From: CAZUTO01 sp964623085 | GTDB taxonomy: Bacteria > Pseudomonadota > Gammaproteobacteria > Pseudomonadales > GM7GCV1 | Length of the DNA: 14,061 nucleotides | Direction of reading: 5' to 3' | Assembly (NCBI GenBank): GCA_964623085.1 | Contig: CAZUTO010000036.1 | Location: 1 to 14,061 of the forward strand | In this document: positions 6,992-13,884 of the stretch, in pieces | Layout: each line of letters opens with the position of its first letter | Numbering within the stretch: the stretch's first letter is position 1 | Translations under genes and position numbers: made by a program | The notes under the pieces: generated by a model | What the model saw: only the letters and a program-made list of their open reading frames with translations | Databases searched by the model: none | Told to the model about the DNA's origin: nothing

Positions 6992-7858
6992 TCACGAGAA
7001 AATTAAGGCGCTTATCTCTTTCGCAATTGCCTCTTCTGCGCCTTCCATATGCAGGTGGTGCCCACCCGGCATTTCCACCTTTCGTATGTCTGTGATTCGC
7101 TCGAAGTGGGCATGCGTATGATTCAGAATTTCGACAATGCCATGCTTGCCAATCACCAGCAGAGTGGGGGCGCTAATTTTGCCCAGAAACGTGTGGATCT
7201 GCGCATCATTTAGTTTCATTGGTGAGGGCGCTTTTAGACGGGCATCCACGTGCCAGTGAAAACCCTCGGCGTCTTCATATAATGATCGCTTTGCCAAAAT
7301 CTCTGCGGTCTGCATATCCACTTTGGTAAACCCATTGGCTCGCGCCGTAAGTGCTGCTTCACGAGTGGGGAATAAGGTGCCCTTGGTACCAGCAAGTTTA
7401 TGTGTGGTTTCGATTGACTGAGCTAAGTTTTCCGGAACTTGCTCAGAACTCATAGGCAAAGGAATACCGCCTTCAAGTAATACGAGATGGCTAATGCGCT
7501 CAGGAAAGGTACCAGCGACCAAGCCGGCGATGGCCGCGCCACGAGAATGCCCCATCAATACAAATTGCTCCCAGCCAAGTTGATTGGCCACTTGGATGCA
7601 CTCGTCGACTTCTGACCATATGTGGTATGTCGCATCTAGAGACCGGAAATCGCTTTTTCCGTGGCCGACGGAATCGAGCGCGACAATACATAGATCAGGT
7701 AGCAGCGCTGCCAGCGGATCAAAACTGTTGGCATTGTCTAGCCAGCCATGCAAAGCAATCGCTTTAGTTCTAGCGTTTTCGTTCCAGATTTTTGCGGCGA
7801 TACTGAGGCCGTTGACCAAAAAGCAATGCTCTTTAGGGGCGGATGCTGTGTTTTGCAT
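6992..7858 (-). CDS. Alpha/beta-fold hydrolase of unknown substrate
   Basis: A 288-residue cytoplasmic alpha/beta hydrolase without a signal peptide. The oxyanion-hole motif is LHGWLDN (36-42). The nucleophile is S105 in the elbow VLMGHSRGAAIAG (100-112). The catalytic histidine is one of the cluster PGGHHLHMEG (264-273), most likely H267 or H268. A cap region sits between about residues 135 and 215. The family includes epoxide hydrolases, haloalkane dehalogenases, esterases and serine-hydrolase-like proteins, and the substrate cannot be read from the sequence; the Ser nucleophile argues against dehalogenase and epoxide hydrolase chemistry, which use Asp. It stands alone on the minus strand, ending by the shared terminator with glyA and diverging from nrdR, so context gives no clue to its pathway. 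No clear Shine-Dalgarno precedes the ATG at 7858. Composition resembles its neighbours, so I see no sign of recent transfer. Confidence 0.88.
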   Translation of the reverse strand: MQNTASAPKEHCFLVNGLSIAAKIWNENARTKAIALHGWLDNANSFDPLAALLPDLCIVALDSVGHGKSDFRSLDATYHIWSEVDECIQVANQLGWEQFVLMGHSRGAAIAGLVAGTFPERISHLVLLEGGIPLPMSSEQVPENLAQSIETTHKLAGTKGTLFPTREAALTARANGFTKVDMQTAEILAKRSLYEDAEGFHWHVDARLKAPSPMKLNDAQIHTFLGKISAPTLLVIGKHGIVEILNHTHAHFERITDIRKVEMPGGHHLHMEGAEEAIAKEISALIFS

Positions 7859-7905
7859 AGTTCAAAGATAGTTTAAAAATGGCTTAAAGATAGTAAGGCC
7901 AAGGA

Positions 7906-7948
7906 TGGGCAGAGCACCGCATTTTAACTGCTTTGGTGCGGCTGCCCA
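7906..7948. repeat. Long imperfect hairpin between the hydrolase gene and nrdR
   Basis: TGGGCAG (7906-7912) pairs with CTGCCCA (7942-7948). After a small internal loop (A against GG), GCACC (7914-7918) pairs with GGTGC (7935-7939), and GCA (7919-7921) can pair with TGC (7929-7931) across a three-base bulge. That makes about 15 pairs in 43 bases, well beyond the other intergenic elements here. There is no T-run after either arm. It starts 47 bases upstream of the hydrolase ATG and lies upstream of the predicted nrdR promoter, so it is not in the nrdR message. It could be a REP-like palindromic unit, a leader hairpin of the hydrolase gene, or a protein-binding site. Confidence 0.5.
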
Positions 7949-8009
7949 AACTGAATATCTATATAGCCCAGTTTAGCCTATGGAATCGAGGGTTCATTTG
8001 TTGTGATTC

Positions 8010-8018
8010 TGGTAGAAT
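8010..8018 (+). promoter_or_regulatory. Candidate extended -10 promoter for the nrdR-rib operon
   Basis: TGGTAGAAT (8010-8018) fits the extended -10 form TGn-TAnAAT, which can work without a strong -35, and no good -35 is seen upstream. Transcription would start near 8025, giving a leader of about 25 bases before the nrdR ATG. The bases just after the -10 (GTCCGGCC) are GC-rich, as at the glyA promoter candidate. Confidence 0.45.
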
Positions 8019-8048
8019 GTCCGGCCTTTTTCTCTGGTTTAAGTACTC

Positions 8049-8501
8049 ATGCATTGCCCATTCTGCGACGCAGAAGATACGAAAGTAGTCGATTCCCGAT
8101 TGGTTGCAGGCGGCAGCCAGGTGAGGCGTCGGCGCGAATGTAACCATTGCGAAGAGCGTTACACCACCTACGAATTGGCTGAACTGCTGATGCCGCATAT
8201 TGTTAAGTCTGACGGTAGTCGAGAGCCTTTTAATGAAGAAAAGATGCGCGCTGGCTTGATTAAAGCATTAGAAAAACGCCCAGTGAGTGCCGAGATGCTT
8301 GAGGCCGCTATTGACCAAATTAAGCATCGCTTACGCGCACCTGGAGAACGAGAAATAGCCGCGGCTGCCATTGGCGAGGCTGTCATGGATGCGCTGCGAG
8401 AAATGGATGCGGTTGCCTATGTACGTTTTGCCTCGGTATATCGACAGTTTGAAGACATAAACGAGTTCCGCGCCGAACTCGATAAGTTTGATAAGCCCTA
8501 A
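8049..8501 (+). CDS. nrdR: Transcriptional repressor NrdR
   Basis: A 150-residue zinc-ribbon/ATP-cone repressor that senses ATP/dATP and shuts down ribonucleotide reductase genes by binding NrdR boxes. The zinc ribbon uses C3, C6, C31 and C34 (MHCPFCD and CNHCEERYTT), with the basic SQVRRRRECN stretch between. The ATP-cone runs from about 49 to 139 (VKSDGSREPF at 52-61, and VAYVRFASVYRQF). Length is typical (E. coli 149). It is the first gene of the riboflavin operon, two bases before ribD, which is a widely conserved arrangement in proteobacteria. The start is fixed by the invariant MHCPFC terminus, though there is no obvious Shine-Dalgarno. Confidence 0.97.
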   Translation: MHCPFCDAEDTKVVDSRLVAGGSQVRRRRECNHCEERYTTYELAELLMPHIVKSDGSREPFNEEKMRAGLIKALEKRPVSAEMLEAAIDQIKHRLRAPGEREIAAAAIGEAVMDALREMDAVAYVRFASVYRQFEDINEFRAELDKFDKP

Positions 8502-8503
8502 AG

Positions 8504-9598
8504 ATGAATGCTCTAGACGCAAACTACATGGCGATGGCATTACGCCTAGCCGAGAAAGGCCTCTATACCACCAGTCCTAATCCGCGAGTCGGCGCAGTAG
8601 TGGTGAATGATGGCAAGGTAGTTGGCGAAGGTTGGCATCAGCGCGCAGGGCAGGCGCATGCAGAAGTGATTGCGCTACAGCAGGCGGGCGAACGCGCCAA
8701 AGGCTCGACGCTTTATGTCACCTTAGAACCCTGTAGTCACGATGGAAAAACTGGTCCCTGCTCAAAGGCCGTTCTCGAAACAGGGGTGGCGCGAGTAGTC
8801 TATGGGCACGAAGACCCCAACCCCGAAGTCGCGTCAGCAGGCATAACCGAGTTAAGAGAAGCAGGTGTGCAGGTAGATGGCCCTGTTATGGAGTCACAAG
8901 CTCGCGCACTTAATCCTGGATTTATAAAACGTATGTCCATGGGCATGCCATTTGTGCGCATAAAAATGGCAACGAGCCTCGATGGCAGAACCGCCATGCC
9001 GGACAACAACAGTTTTTGGATTACAGGGCCGAAAGCGCGAGCAGATGTTCAACGGCTTCGCGGCAGAAGCTGTGCGGTCATTACAGGTTGGAAAACGGTT
9101 GAGCAAGATCAAGCCGCACTGACAGTCCGCCCCGAAGAATTTGATATTGATGACTCAAGCTTAGGCGAGCGACAACCGCTAAGAGTGCTAGTGGACAGTC
9201 AACTACGCTTGGCGCAAGATGCGCGCTTTTTTAAGGCAAGCTCACCCATTCTTGTAGCGAATGCAGCGCGAGAGGAAACCTCAGAGCACATCGAATACGC
9301 TCGCTACCCAGTTAAAAACGACCGGATCGAGCTAGAAGCGCTGTTAAAAGATTTGGCGAAACGAGGCTGCAATGAGGTTCTAGTTGAGGCCGGAGCAGGG
9401 CTTGCGGGCGCTTTTTTCCGCCTTGGTGTGGTGGACGAACTAGTGATTTACCTCGCGCCTAAGGTAATGGGAAGTGATGCGCGAGCGTTGTTTGATCTCC
9501 CGCTTATGATTATGGATGAAGCGCTGCCGTTGCGGTTTAACGATGTGCGAACAGTGGGAAGAGATATTCGTGTGACGGCGGTTCCTGAGACAGAATAA
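8504..9598 (+). CDS. ribD: Bifunctional riboflavin biosynthesis protein RibD (deaminase/reductase)
   Basis: A 364-residue two-domain enzyme for the second and third steps from GTP to riboflavin: deamination of the pyrimidine, then reduction of the ribosyl side chain with NADPH. Residues 1-146 form the cytidine-deaminase-like domain with the zinc site H52-A-E54 and C77/C86 (TLEPCSHDGKTGPC). Residues 148-364 form the reductase domain (VRIKMATSLDGRTA, 151-164; EVLVEAGAGLAGAFF, 291-305). The conserved substrate loop usually reads TVxxDDPxLTVR; here it is TVEQDQAALTVR (198-209), with the second Asp and the Pro changed. Also, the usual VAGxG after DPNP is VASAG here. Activity of both domains is still likely. 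It starts two bases after the nrdR stop and is followed 31 bases later by riboflavin synthase. Confidence 0.96.
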   Translation: MNALDANYMAMALRLAEKGLYTTSPNPRVGAVVVNDGKVVGEGWHQRAGQAHAEVIALQQAGERAKGSTLYVTLEPCSHDGKTGPCSKAVLETGVARVVYGHEDPNPEVASAGITELREAGVQVDGPVMESQARALNPGFIKRMSMGMPFVRIKMATSLDGRTAMPDNNSFWITGPKARADVQRLRGRSCAVITGWKTVEQDQAALTVRPEEFDIDDSSLGERQPLRVLVDSQLRLAQDARFFKASSPILVANAAREETSEHIEYARYPVKNDRIELEALLKDLAKRGCNEVLVEAGAGLAGAFFRLGVVDELVIYLAPKVMGSDARALFDLPLMIMDEALPLRFNDVRTVGRDIRVTAVPETE

Positions 9599-9629
9599 AA
9601 AGCAGAGCAAAAGACGGAATAAATTTTTA

Positions 9630-10244
9630 ATGTTTACCGGAATTATAGAAGCGATAGGACAGGTAACGAGTCTCACACCAAAAGGTGGAGACATCAGCAT
9701 CCGCATAGAGACGGATAAATTAGACCTATCCGACGTGAAGCTCGGCGATAGCATCTGCACCAGCGGCTGCTGCTTGACGGTGGTCGAGCTTCCCGGGGAT
9801 GGCTACGTTGCAGATGTTTCCAATGAAACACTGCGCGTGACAACTTTGGGCGAATGGCAGACTGGCACAAGGGTTAATCTTGAAAAATCGCTGATGCCCA
9901 TGACGCGAATGGGCGGGCACATGGTCAGCGGTCACGTTGATGGCGTCGCCGAAATTCTCAGCCGTGAAAGCAGCGCGCGTGCGGATGTGTTTTGGGTGCG
10001 AGCACCAGCGGAACTAGCAAAGTACATCGCAAAGAAAGGATCGGCCACCATCGATGGAACCAGCTTGACGGTGAACGAGGTCAATGGTGATGAGTTTTGT
10101 TTAACCATCGTGCCCCATACTTTGCAGGAAACCATCATGAGCGCCTATGAGCCTGGCACCCGTGTGAACATAGAGGTTGATCTAGTGGCGCGCTATTTGG
10201 AGCGCCTCCAGCTCGGCGATGCGGCTGCGAACAAAACGCCTTGA
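9630..10244 (+). CDS. ribC: Riboflavin synthase, alpha chain
   Basis: Last enzyme of riboflavin synthesis (called ribC or ribE depending on naming): it dismutates two 6,7-dimethyl-8-ribityllumazine molecules into riboflavin and the pyrimidinedione precursor. The 204-residue protein shows the two homologous beta-barrels. Barrel 1 begins with the invariant MFTGIIE and includes GCCLTVVE (46-53), where C48 matches the conserved cysteine; the junction has GGHMVSGHVDG (95-105). Barrel 2 has the corresponding IDGTSLTVNEV (141-151) and ends in VNIEVDLVARYLERL (179-193). Length is normal (E. coli 213). The start is unambiguous from the MFTGII terminus. It sits between ribD and ribBX in the same orientation (gaps of 31 and 36 bases). 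Confidence 0.97.
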   Translation: MFTGIIEAIGQVTSLTPKGGDISIRIETDKLDLSDVKLGDSICTSGCCLTVVELPGDGYVADVSNETLRVTTLGEWQTGTRVNLEKSLMPMTRMGGHMVSGHVDGVAEILSRESSARADVFWVRAPAELAKYIAKKGSATIDGTSLTVNEVNGDEFCLTIVPHTLQETIMSAYEPGTRVNIEVDLVARYLERLQLGDAAANKTP

Positions 10245-10280
10245 TCGTATAAACTGACCCACTAAAAGCATGTTGAAAAT

Positions 10281-11408
10281 ATGAAATTAAACAGCGTCGA
10301 AGAAATTATTGAGGATATTCGGCAAGGCCGAATGATAGTCCTCATGGACGATGAAGATCGTGAGAACGAAGGCGATCTTGTCATGGCTGCATCATTAGTG
10401 CGGCCAGAAGACGTGAACTTTATGGCCACTAAAGCACGTGGGTTAATCTGCCTCACGCTCACCAAAGAACGATGCAAACAGCTCAACCTAGATCGCATGG
10501 TTCAGGCGAATGAGTCGGTTTATGGCACAAACTTTACGGTCTCCATTGAGGCCGCAGAAGGCGTTACTACAGGTATCTCCGCAGCGGATCGCGCACGAAC
10601 AGTGCAGGTGGCCGTGGCACCACAGGCCGCGCCTAAAGACATCGTTCAGCCGGGACACATTTTTCCCATTATGGCGCAACCCGGTGGTGTGCTTAGTCGG
10701 GCAGGGCACACTGAAGCTGGCTGTGATTTAGCGCGCTTAGCTGGGCTGGAATCTGCAGCGGTAATCGTCGAGATCATGAACGATGACGGCACCATGGCAC
10801 GGCGACCAGATTTAGAAGTCTTTGCGAAGGAGCACAATCTTAAAATTGGCACCATCGAAGACCTAATTCACTACCGGATCGCAAATGAAACCACGGTTGA
10901 GTGCATCAAAGTGCGAGAAGTCGAGACAGACTACGGTGCGTTTGAATTGCGCACATACCATGATATTCCGCGCGATCAATACCACCATGCTTTTGTGATG
11001 GGCAAGGTCGATGACGGCGAGCCAGTGCTTACCCGTGTGCATCTTCCGACGGCAATCAGAGATCTATTTGGCATGGTCAACCCATGTAGCAATAGCCACC
11101 CTCGTTGGACCAATCACTCGGCGATGCAAACGGTGGCGAACGAAGGTCGCGGTGTGGTTGTGACACTTGGCCTCGGTGTGCCGAGTGCAGATTTTGTCGA
11201 AAAACAGATCGATCAATTTCTGGGCGATACGGAATCGATTCCCGTCAATGCCAATGCCGAGATTATGCAGGTGGGCGCAGGCGCACAAATATTGCGAGAT
11301 CTGGGCGTCTCTAAGATGCGCCTCATGGGAGCGCCGGTCAAGTACACCGGTATTTCGGGGTTTGACCTCGAAGTGTCAGAGTATGTGCAACCTGACGAGC
11401 ACAAGTAG
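10281..11408 (+). CDS. ribBX: RibBX: 3,4-dihydroxy-2-butanone-4-phosphate synthase with a degenerate GTP-cyclohydrolase-II-like domain
   Basis: A 375-residue fusion. Residues 1-200 are an intact RibB domain that makes 3,4-dihydroxy-2-butanone 4-phosphate from ribulose 5-phosphate: acidic loop DDEDRENEGD (23-32), RAGHTEAGCDLARLAGL (140-156) and E164 in VEIMNDDGTMARRPDL. Residues 205-372 resemble RibA (GTP cyclohydrolase II) at the end (GAGAQILRDLGVSKMRLM, 333-350). But the RibA zinc site (HSECLTGD... RCDCG) is replaced by VHLPTAIRDLFG and NPCSNSHPRW, leaving only one cysteine (C269). The catalytic DYG region is also changed (MQVGAGAQ). GTP cyclohydrolase activity is therefore not expected. This matches the known RibBX variant of Proteobacteria, described for Shewanella oneidensis, whose X domain has no settled function. 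Automated pipelines often call it ribBA. A separate ribA should exist outside this window. Confidence 0.93.
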   Translation: MKLNSVEEIIEDIRQGRMIVLMDDEDRENEGDLVMAASLVRPEDVNFMATKARGLICLTLTKERCKQLNLDRMVQANESVYGTNFTVSIEAAEGVTTGISAADRARTVQVAVAPQAAPKDIVQPGHIFPIMAQPGGVLSRAGHTEAGCDLARLAGLESAAVIVEIMNDDGTMARRPDLEVFAKEHNLKIGTIEDLIHYRIANETTVECIKVREVETDYGAFELRTYHDIPRDQYHHAFVMGKVDDGEPVLTRVHLPTAIRDLFGMVNPCSNSHPRWTNHSAMQTVANEGRGVVVTLGLGVPSADFVEKQIDQFLGDTESIPVNANAEIMQVGAGAQILRDLGVSKMRLMGAPVKYTGISGFDLEVSEYVQPDEHK

Positions 11409-11441
11409 CCCTAAACCCTAACCGGACAAAAAAACAAAGAA

Positions 11442-11927
11442 ATGAGCGAGTTAACCAACATAGAAGCCGAGATTGGATCAATAGATGGCAACATCGCGAT
11501 TCTAGTGACGCGCTGGAACAGTTTTATTACCGATAACCTGCTCTCGGGTTCTCTTCGGGCACTACAGCGAAACGATATCAACGAATCACAGATCTCAGTG
11601 ATACGCGTGCCAGGCGCATTTGAATTACCACTTGCGGCGCAGCGCGCCGCGCAAACCGGCACCTACAAAGCCGTTATTGCGCTGGGCTGTGTCATTCGCG
11701 GCGGTACACCGCATTTTGAATATGTGTGTGCAGGCGCAACAGAAGGGTTAAATCGTGTGCAGTTGGACACAGGCGTGCCCGTTACCTTTGGTGTATTAAC
11801 GGTGGACGATGTTGAGCAGGCCATTGAGCGCTCTGGCGAAGACCCAAACAACAAAGGTGAAGAGGCCGCATTAACTGCATTGGAAATGGTGCGGTTGCTG
11901 GATCAAATCTCTGAGAAATCCGAATGA
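11442..11927 (+). CDS. ribH: 6,7-dimethyl-8-ribityllumazine synthase
   Basis: Penultimate enzyme of riboflavin synthesis (ribH, also ribE): it condenses the pyrimidinedione with 3,4-dihydroxy-2-butanone 4-phosphate, and usually assembles into pentamers or 60-mer capsids. The 161-residue protein has TRWNSFITDNLL (23-34), the substrate loop VPGAFELP (56-63), ALGCVIRGGTPHFEYV (80-95) with catalytic H91, FGVLTVDD (116-123) and R130 in ERSGE followed by NNKGEEAA. Length is normal. The acidic SGEDPNNKG replaces the more usual AGxKxGNKG, a minor change. It follows ribBX by 33 bases, and its TGA overlaps the nusB ATG in an ATGA motif, so the two are translationally coupled. Confidence 0.97.
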   Translation: MSELTNIEAEIGSIDGNIAILVTRWNSFITDNLLSGSLRALQRNDINESQISVIRVPGAFELPLAAQRAAQTGTYKAVIALGCVIRGGTPHFEYVCAGATEGLNRVQLDTGVPVTFGVLTVDDVEQAIERSGEDPNNKGEEAALTALEMVRLLDQISEKSE

Positions 11928-12379
11928 GTTTGACCACCCCGTCCGCGCGACGAAAAGCACGAGAAATGCTAATGCAGGCTCTTTATCAATGGGAAGTTGC
12001 AGGCCAAAATATACATAGTATTGAAGCGCAGTTTTACGAAGAAAATAACATGAAGAAGGTAGACCAAGATTACTTTCGCGAGCTTCTGCACGCTATTCCG
12101 GCGGCGATTGGTGAGTTAGATCGCCGCTTTGAACCACTGCTAGATCGCCGCCTCGATGAGTTGGATCCTATTTCCCTGAGCATACTTCGCATAGGCAGCT
12201 ACGAATTGTCGAGCCGCCTTGATGTGCCCGTAAAAGTCGTAATCAATGAAGCCGTTAATCTGGGCAAACGGTTTGGGCCGGAAGACAGTCAAAAATACAT
12301 CAACGCTGTTGTGGACAAACTGGCTCACCGAGCTCGCAGAGAAGAGTTGCGATCAGTTGAGTCACAAGCCAAGGGCTAG
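11924..12379 (+). CDS. nusB: Transcription antitermination factor NusB
   Basis: A 151-residue all-helical protein that with NusE (ribosomal protein S10) binds boxA RNA and supports antitermination of rRNA transcription. The start SARRKAREMLMQALYQWEV (7-25) holds the basic RNA-binding residues, and the helical core runs through RLDELDPISLSILRIGSYEL (95-114), VPVKVVINEAVNLGKRFGPE (120-139) and FGPEDSQKYINAVVDKL, all typical of NusB. The basic, charged tail (AHRARREELRS) is usual. It overlaps ribH by four bases (ATGA) and is followed three bases later by thiL; the ribH-nusB pairing is widespread in bacteria. Confidence 0.97.
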   Translation: MSLTTPSARRKAREMLMQALYQWEVAGQNIHSIEAQFYEENNMKKVDQDYFRELLHAIPAAIGELDRRFEPLLDRRLDELDPISLSILRIGSYELSSRLDVPVKVVINEAVNLGKRFGPEDSQKYINAVVDKLAHRARREELRSVESQAKG

Positions 12380-12382
12380 GCG

Positions 12383-13369
12383 ATGGCCATGAATCTGACC
12401 GAGTTTCAGGTTATCTCAGAGTATTTTCAATCTGCCTCCACCAAGGATGACGTGCTACTCGGTATTGGTGATGATGCTGCGATTATTAAGCCACCACCCG
12501 GGCACAAGCTAGTTGTCAGCACCGATACATTGCTGGAATCAGTGCACTTTCCAGCAAACGCACCGGCAGGTCTCGTTGCGCAAAAAGCACTCAGAGCCAA
12601 CCTCAGTGATATGGCTGCTATGGCGGCAACCCCCCGTTGGTTTAGCCTTGCACTGACATTGCCAAAAACAGATTCAGACTGGCTAAAGAGCTTTAGCCAA
12701 GGCTTGCTGCAAGATGCAGAGCAATACGGTTGCAGCTTAATTGGCGGCGATACAACAAAAGGCCCATTGAATATTGGGATCCAGATTATGGGCACATTGG
12801 AAGAAGATGCTCGGGCACTCACGCGATCAGGTGCGCGCCCCGATGATGTGCTCATGGTGTCTGGCACCTTGGGTGATGCAGCAGGCGCGTTGTATTATCT
12901 TGATAGCCTCAATAACCCAAATAACCCAGATATCCATCAAGATACACGCCACCTGCACAATCGCTATTGGCTTCCTGAGCCACGGGTAACCTTTGCAAAA
13001 AAAGCAGCACCACTTATTCATGCGGCTTGTGATATTTCCGATGGACTGATTGCCGATGTCGGCCACATTTGCACGGCGAGTGATCTCGGCGTTCGGATAC
13101 AAAGCGAAAAACTACCCATATCTTTAGCGCTGCAAAATATTCATGGCACCGCGGCAATATCAAAGGCATTGACCGGTGGTGACGACTACGAATTGTGCAT
13201 GGCCGTGCCGCCAGAAAACATTGACGAGATTCAACAGATTGCGCAGGAACTAGAAATGCCTATTACCCAAGTAGGTGTATTTACAAAAGGTGAAACCGGC
13301 GTGCACTGTTTGGATGAAAACGGCACAGCGGTTGAATACACATCAGCCGGGTATGAGCATTTTCAATGA
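12383..13369 (+). CDS. thiL: Thiamine-monophosphate kinase
   Basis: Last step of thiamine diphosphate synthesis: ATP-dependent phosphorylation of thiamine monophosphate. The 328-residue protein belongs to the PurM-like kinase fold. Metal and nucleotide residues lie in LLGIGDDAAII (25-35), VSTDTLLESVHF (45-56), LRANLSDMAAM (70-80), GGDTTKGP (121-128), GTLGDAAGA (161-169), CDISDGLIADVGH (216-228) and LTGGDDYELC. Length matches E. coli ThiL (325). An Asn/Pro-rich insertion NNPNNPD at about 177-183 comes from a short tandem repeat of ATAACCCAA. The ATG at 12383 follows AAGGG (12371-12375); an ATG two codons later is an alternative. It begins three bases after nusB and its TGA overlaps the pgpA start. 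Confidence 0.97.
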   Translation: MAMNLTEFQVISEYFQSASTKDDVLLGIGDDAAIIKPPPGHKLVVSTDTLLESVHFPANAPAGLVAQKALRANLSDMAAMAATPRWFSLALTLPKTDSDWLKSFSQGLLQDAEQYGCSLIGGDTTKGPLNIGIQIMGTLEEDARALTRSGARPDDVLMVSGTLGDAAGALYYLDSLNNPNNPDIHQDTRHLHNRYWLPEPRVTFAKKAAPLIHAACDISDGLIADVGHICTASDLGVRIQSEKLPISLALQNIHGTAAISKALTGGDDYELCMAVPPENIDEIQQIAQELEMPITQVGVFTKGETGVHCLDENGTAVEYTSAGYEHFQ

Positions 13370-13860
13370 GTAAAAACTCGCCTATTCCTTTAAGCTTTTT
13401 ATGGCACCCTGTGCACTTTTTGGCACTGGGGTTAGGTTCAGGTATGCCGCGATTTATGCCCGGCACCTGGGGCACCATCGCTGCACTCGCATTGTTTGTA
13501 CTGGCCTACGCCATATTTGGTGAGTTCAGTTGGCCGCTGTATCTTGGCGTATGTATTTTTACAGGCATAGTCGGCATCTACCTTTGCGGCAAAACAGCCG
13601 ATGATCTTGGCGTGCATGACCATAGTGGCATCGTATGGGATGAGTTCGTCGGCTTTTGGCTAACCATGTTCTTAGTGCCTATCACTTGGTATTGGGTGCT
13701 CGCAGCATTCGTACTGTTTAGAATCTTCGATATCCTAAAACCTTGGCCCATTAACTGGGCAGACAAAAAGGTACATGGCGGCGCAGGCATTATGCTCGAT
13801 GACATCATTGCCGCTATTTATGCATGGCTATGTCTGCAGATAGCGATGCTTATTTTTTAA
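13366..13860 (+). CDS. pgpA: Phosphatidylglycerophosphatase A
   Basis: Inner-membrane phosphatase that removes phosphate from phosphatidylglycerol phosphate, giving phosphatidylglycerol. The 164-residue protein has about four membrane segments and the family's polar, acidic motifs: GSGMPRFMPGTWGT (24-37), DHSGIVWDEFVGFWLT (85-100), FRIFDILKPWPI (118-129) and HGGAGIMLDDIIAA (137-150). Length is close to E. coli PgpA (172). It overlaps thiL by four bases (ATGA), so it is the last recognisable gene of the nrdR operon; the nusB-thiL-pgpA order is common in gammaproteobacteria. In several relatives another gene follows in the same direction, but here the next 160 bases look non-coding. Confidence 0.96.
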   Translation: MSKNSPIPLSFLWHPVHFLALGLGSGMPRFMPGTWGTIAALALFVLAYAIFGEFSWPLYLGVCIFTGIVGIYLCGKTADDLGVHDHSGIVWDEFVGFWLTMFLVPITWYWVLAAFVLFRIFDILKPWPINWADKKVHGGAGIMLDDIIAAIYAWLCLQIAMLIF

Positions 13861-13863
13861 TCG

Positions 13864-13884
13864 TTAGATTTAACAAAAATCTAA
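13864..13884. repeat. AT-rich 8-base hairpin just after pgpA
   Basis: TTAGATTT (13864-13871) and AAATCTAA (13877-13884) are exact complements around the loop AACAA, three bases after the pgpA stop. The stem is AT-rich and no T-run follows directly (a CCCTTTT lies about 6 bases on), so it is at best a weak terminator. It could also mark the 3' end of the operon message after processing. The pairing is seen; the role is inference. Confidence 0.35.

Noticed and set aside
7951..7974. CTATATAG within AAACTG...CAGTTT arms upstream of nrdR, considered as an NrdR box
   Set aside because: It lacks the flanking ACAC/GTGT bases of the NrdR box and no second box lies at the usual spacing, so autoregulation is not supported.
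12427..12867. 146-codon open frame antisense to thiL
   Set aside because: Lies wholly within an intact thiL; low-complexity product rich in Ser and Ala, typical of a shadow frame.
12898..12930. Tandem ATAACCCAA repeat in thiL
   Set aside because: Two short units that keep the frame and encode NNPNNP in a variable surface region; no sign of phase variation.
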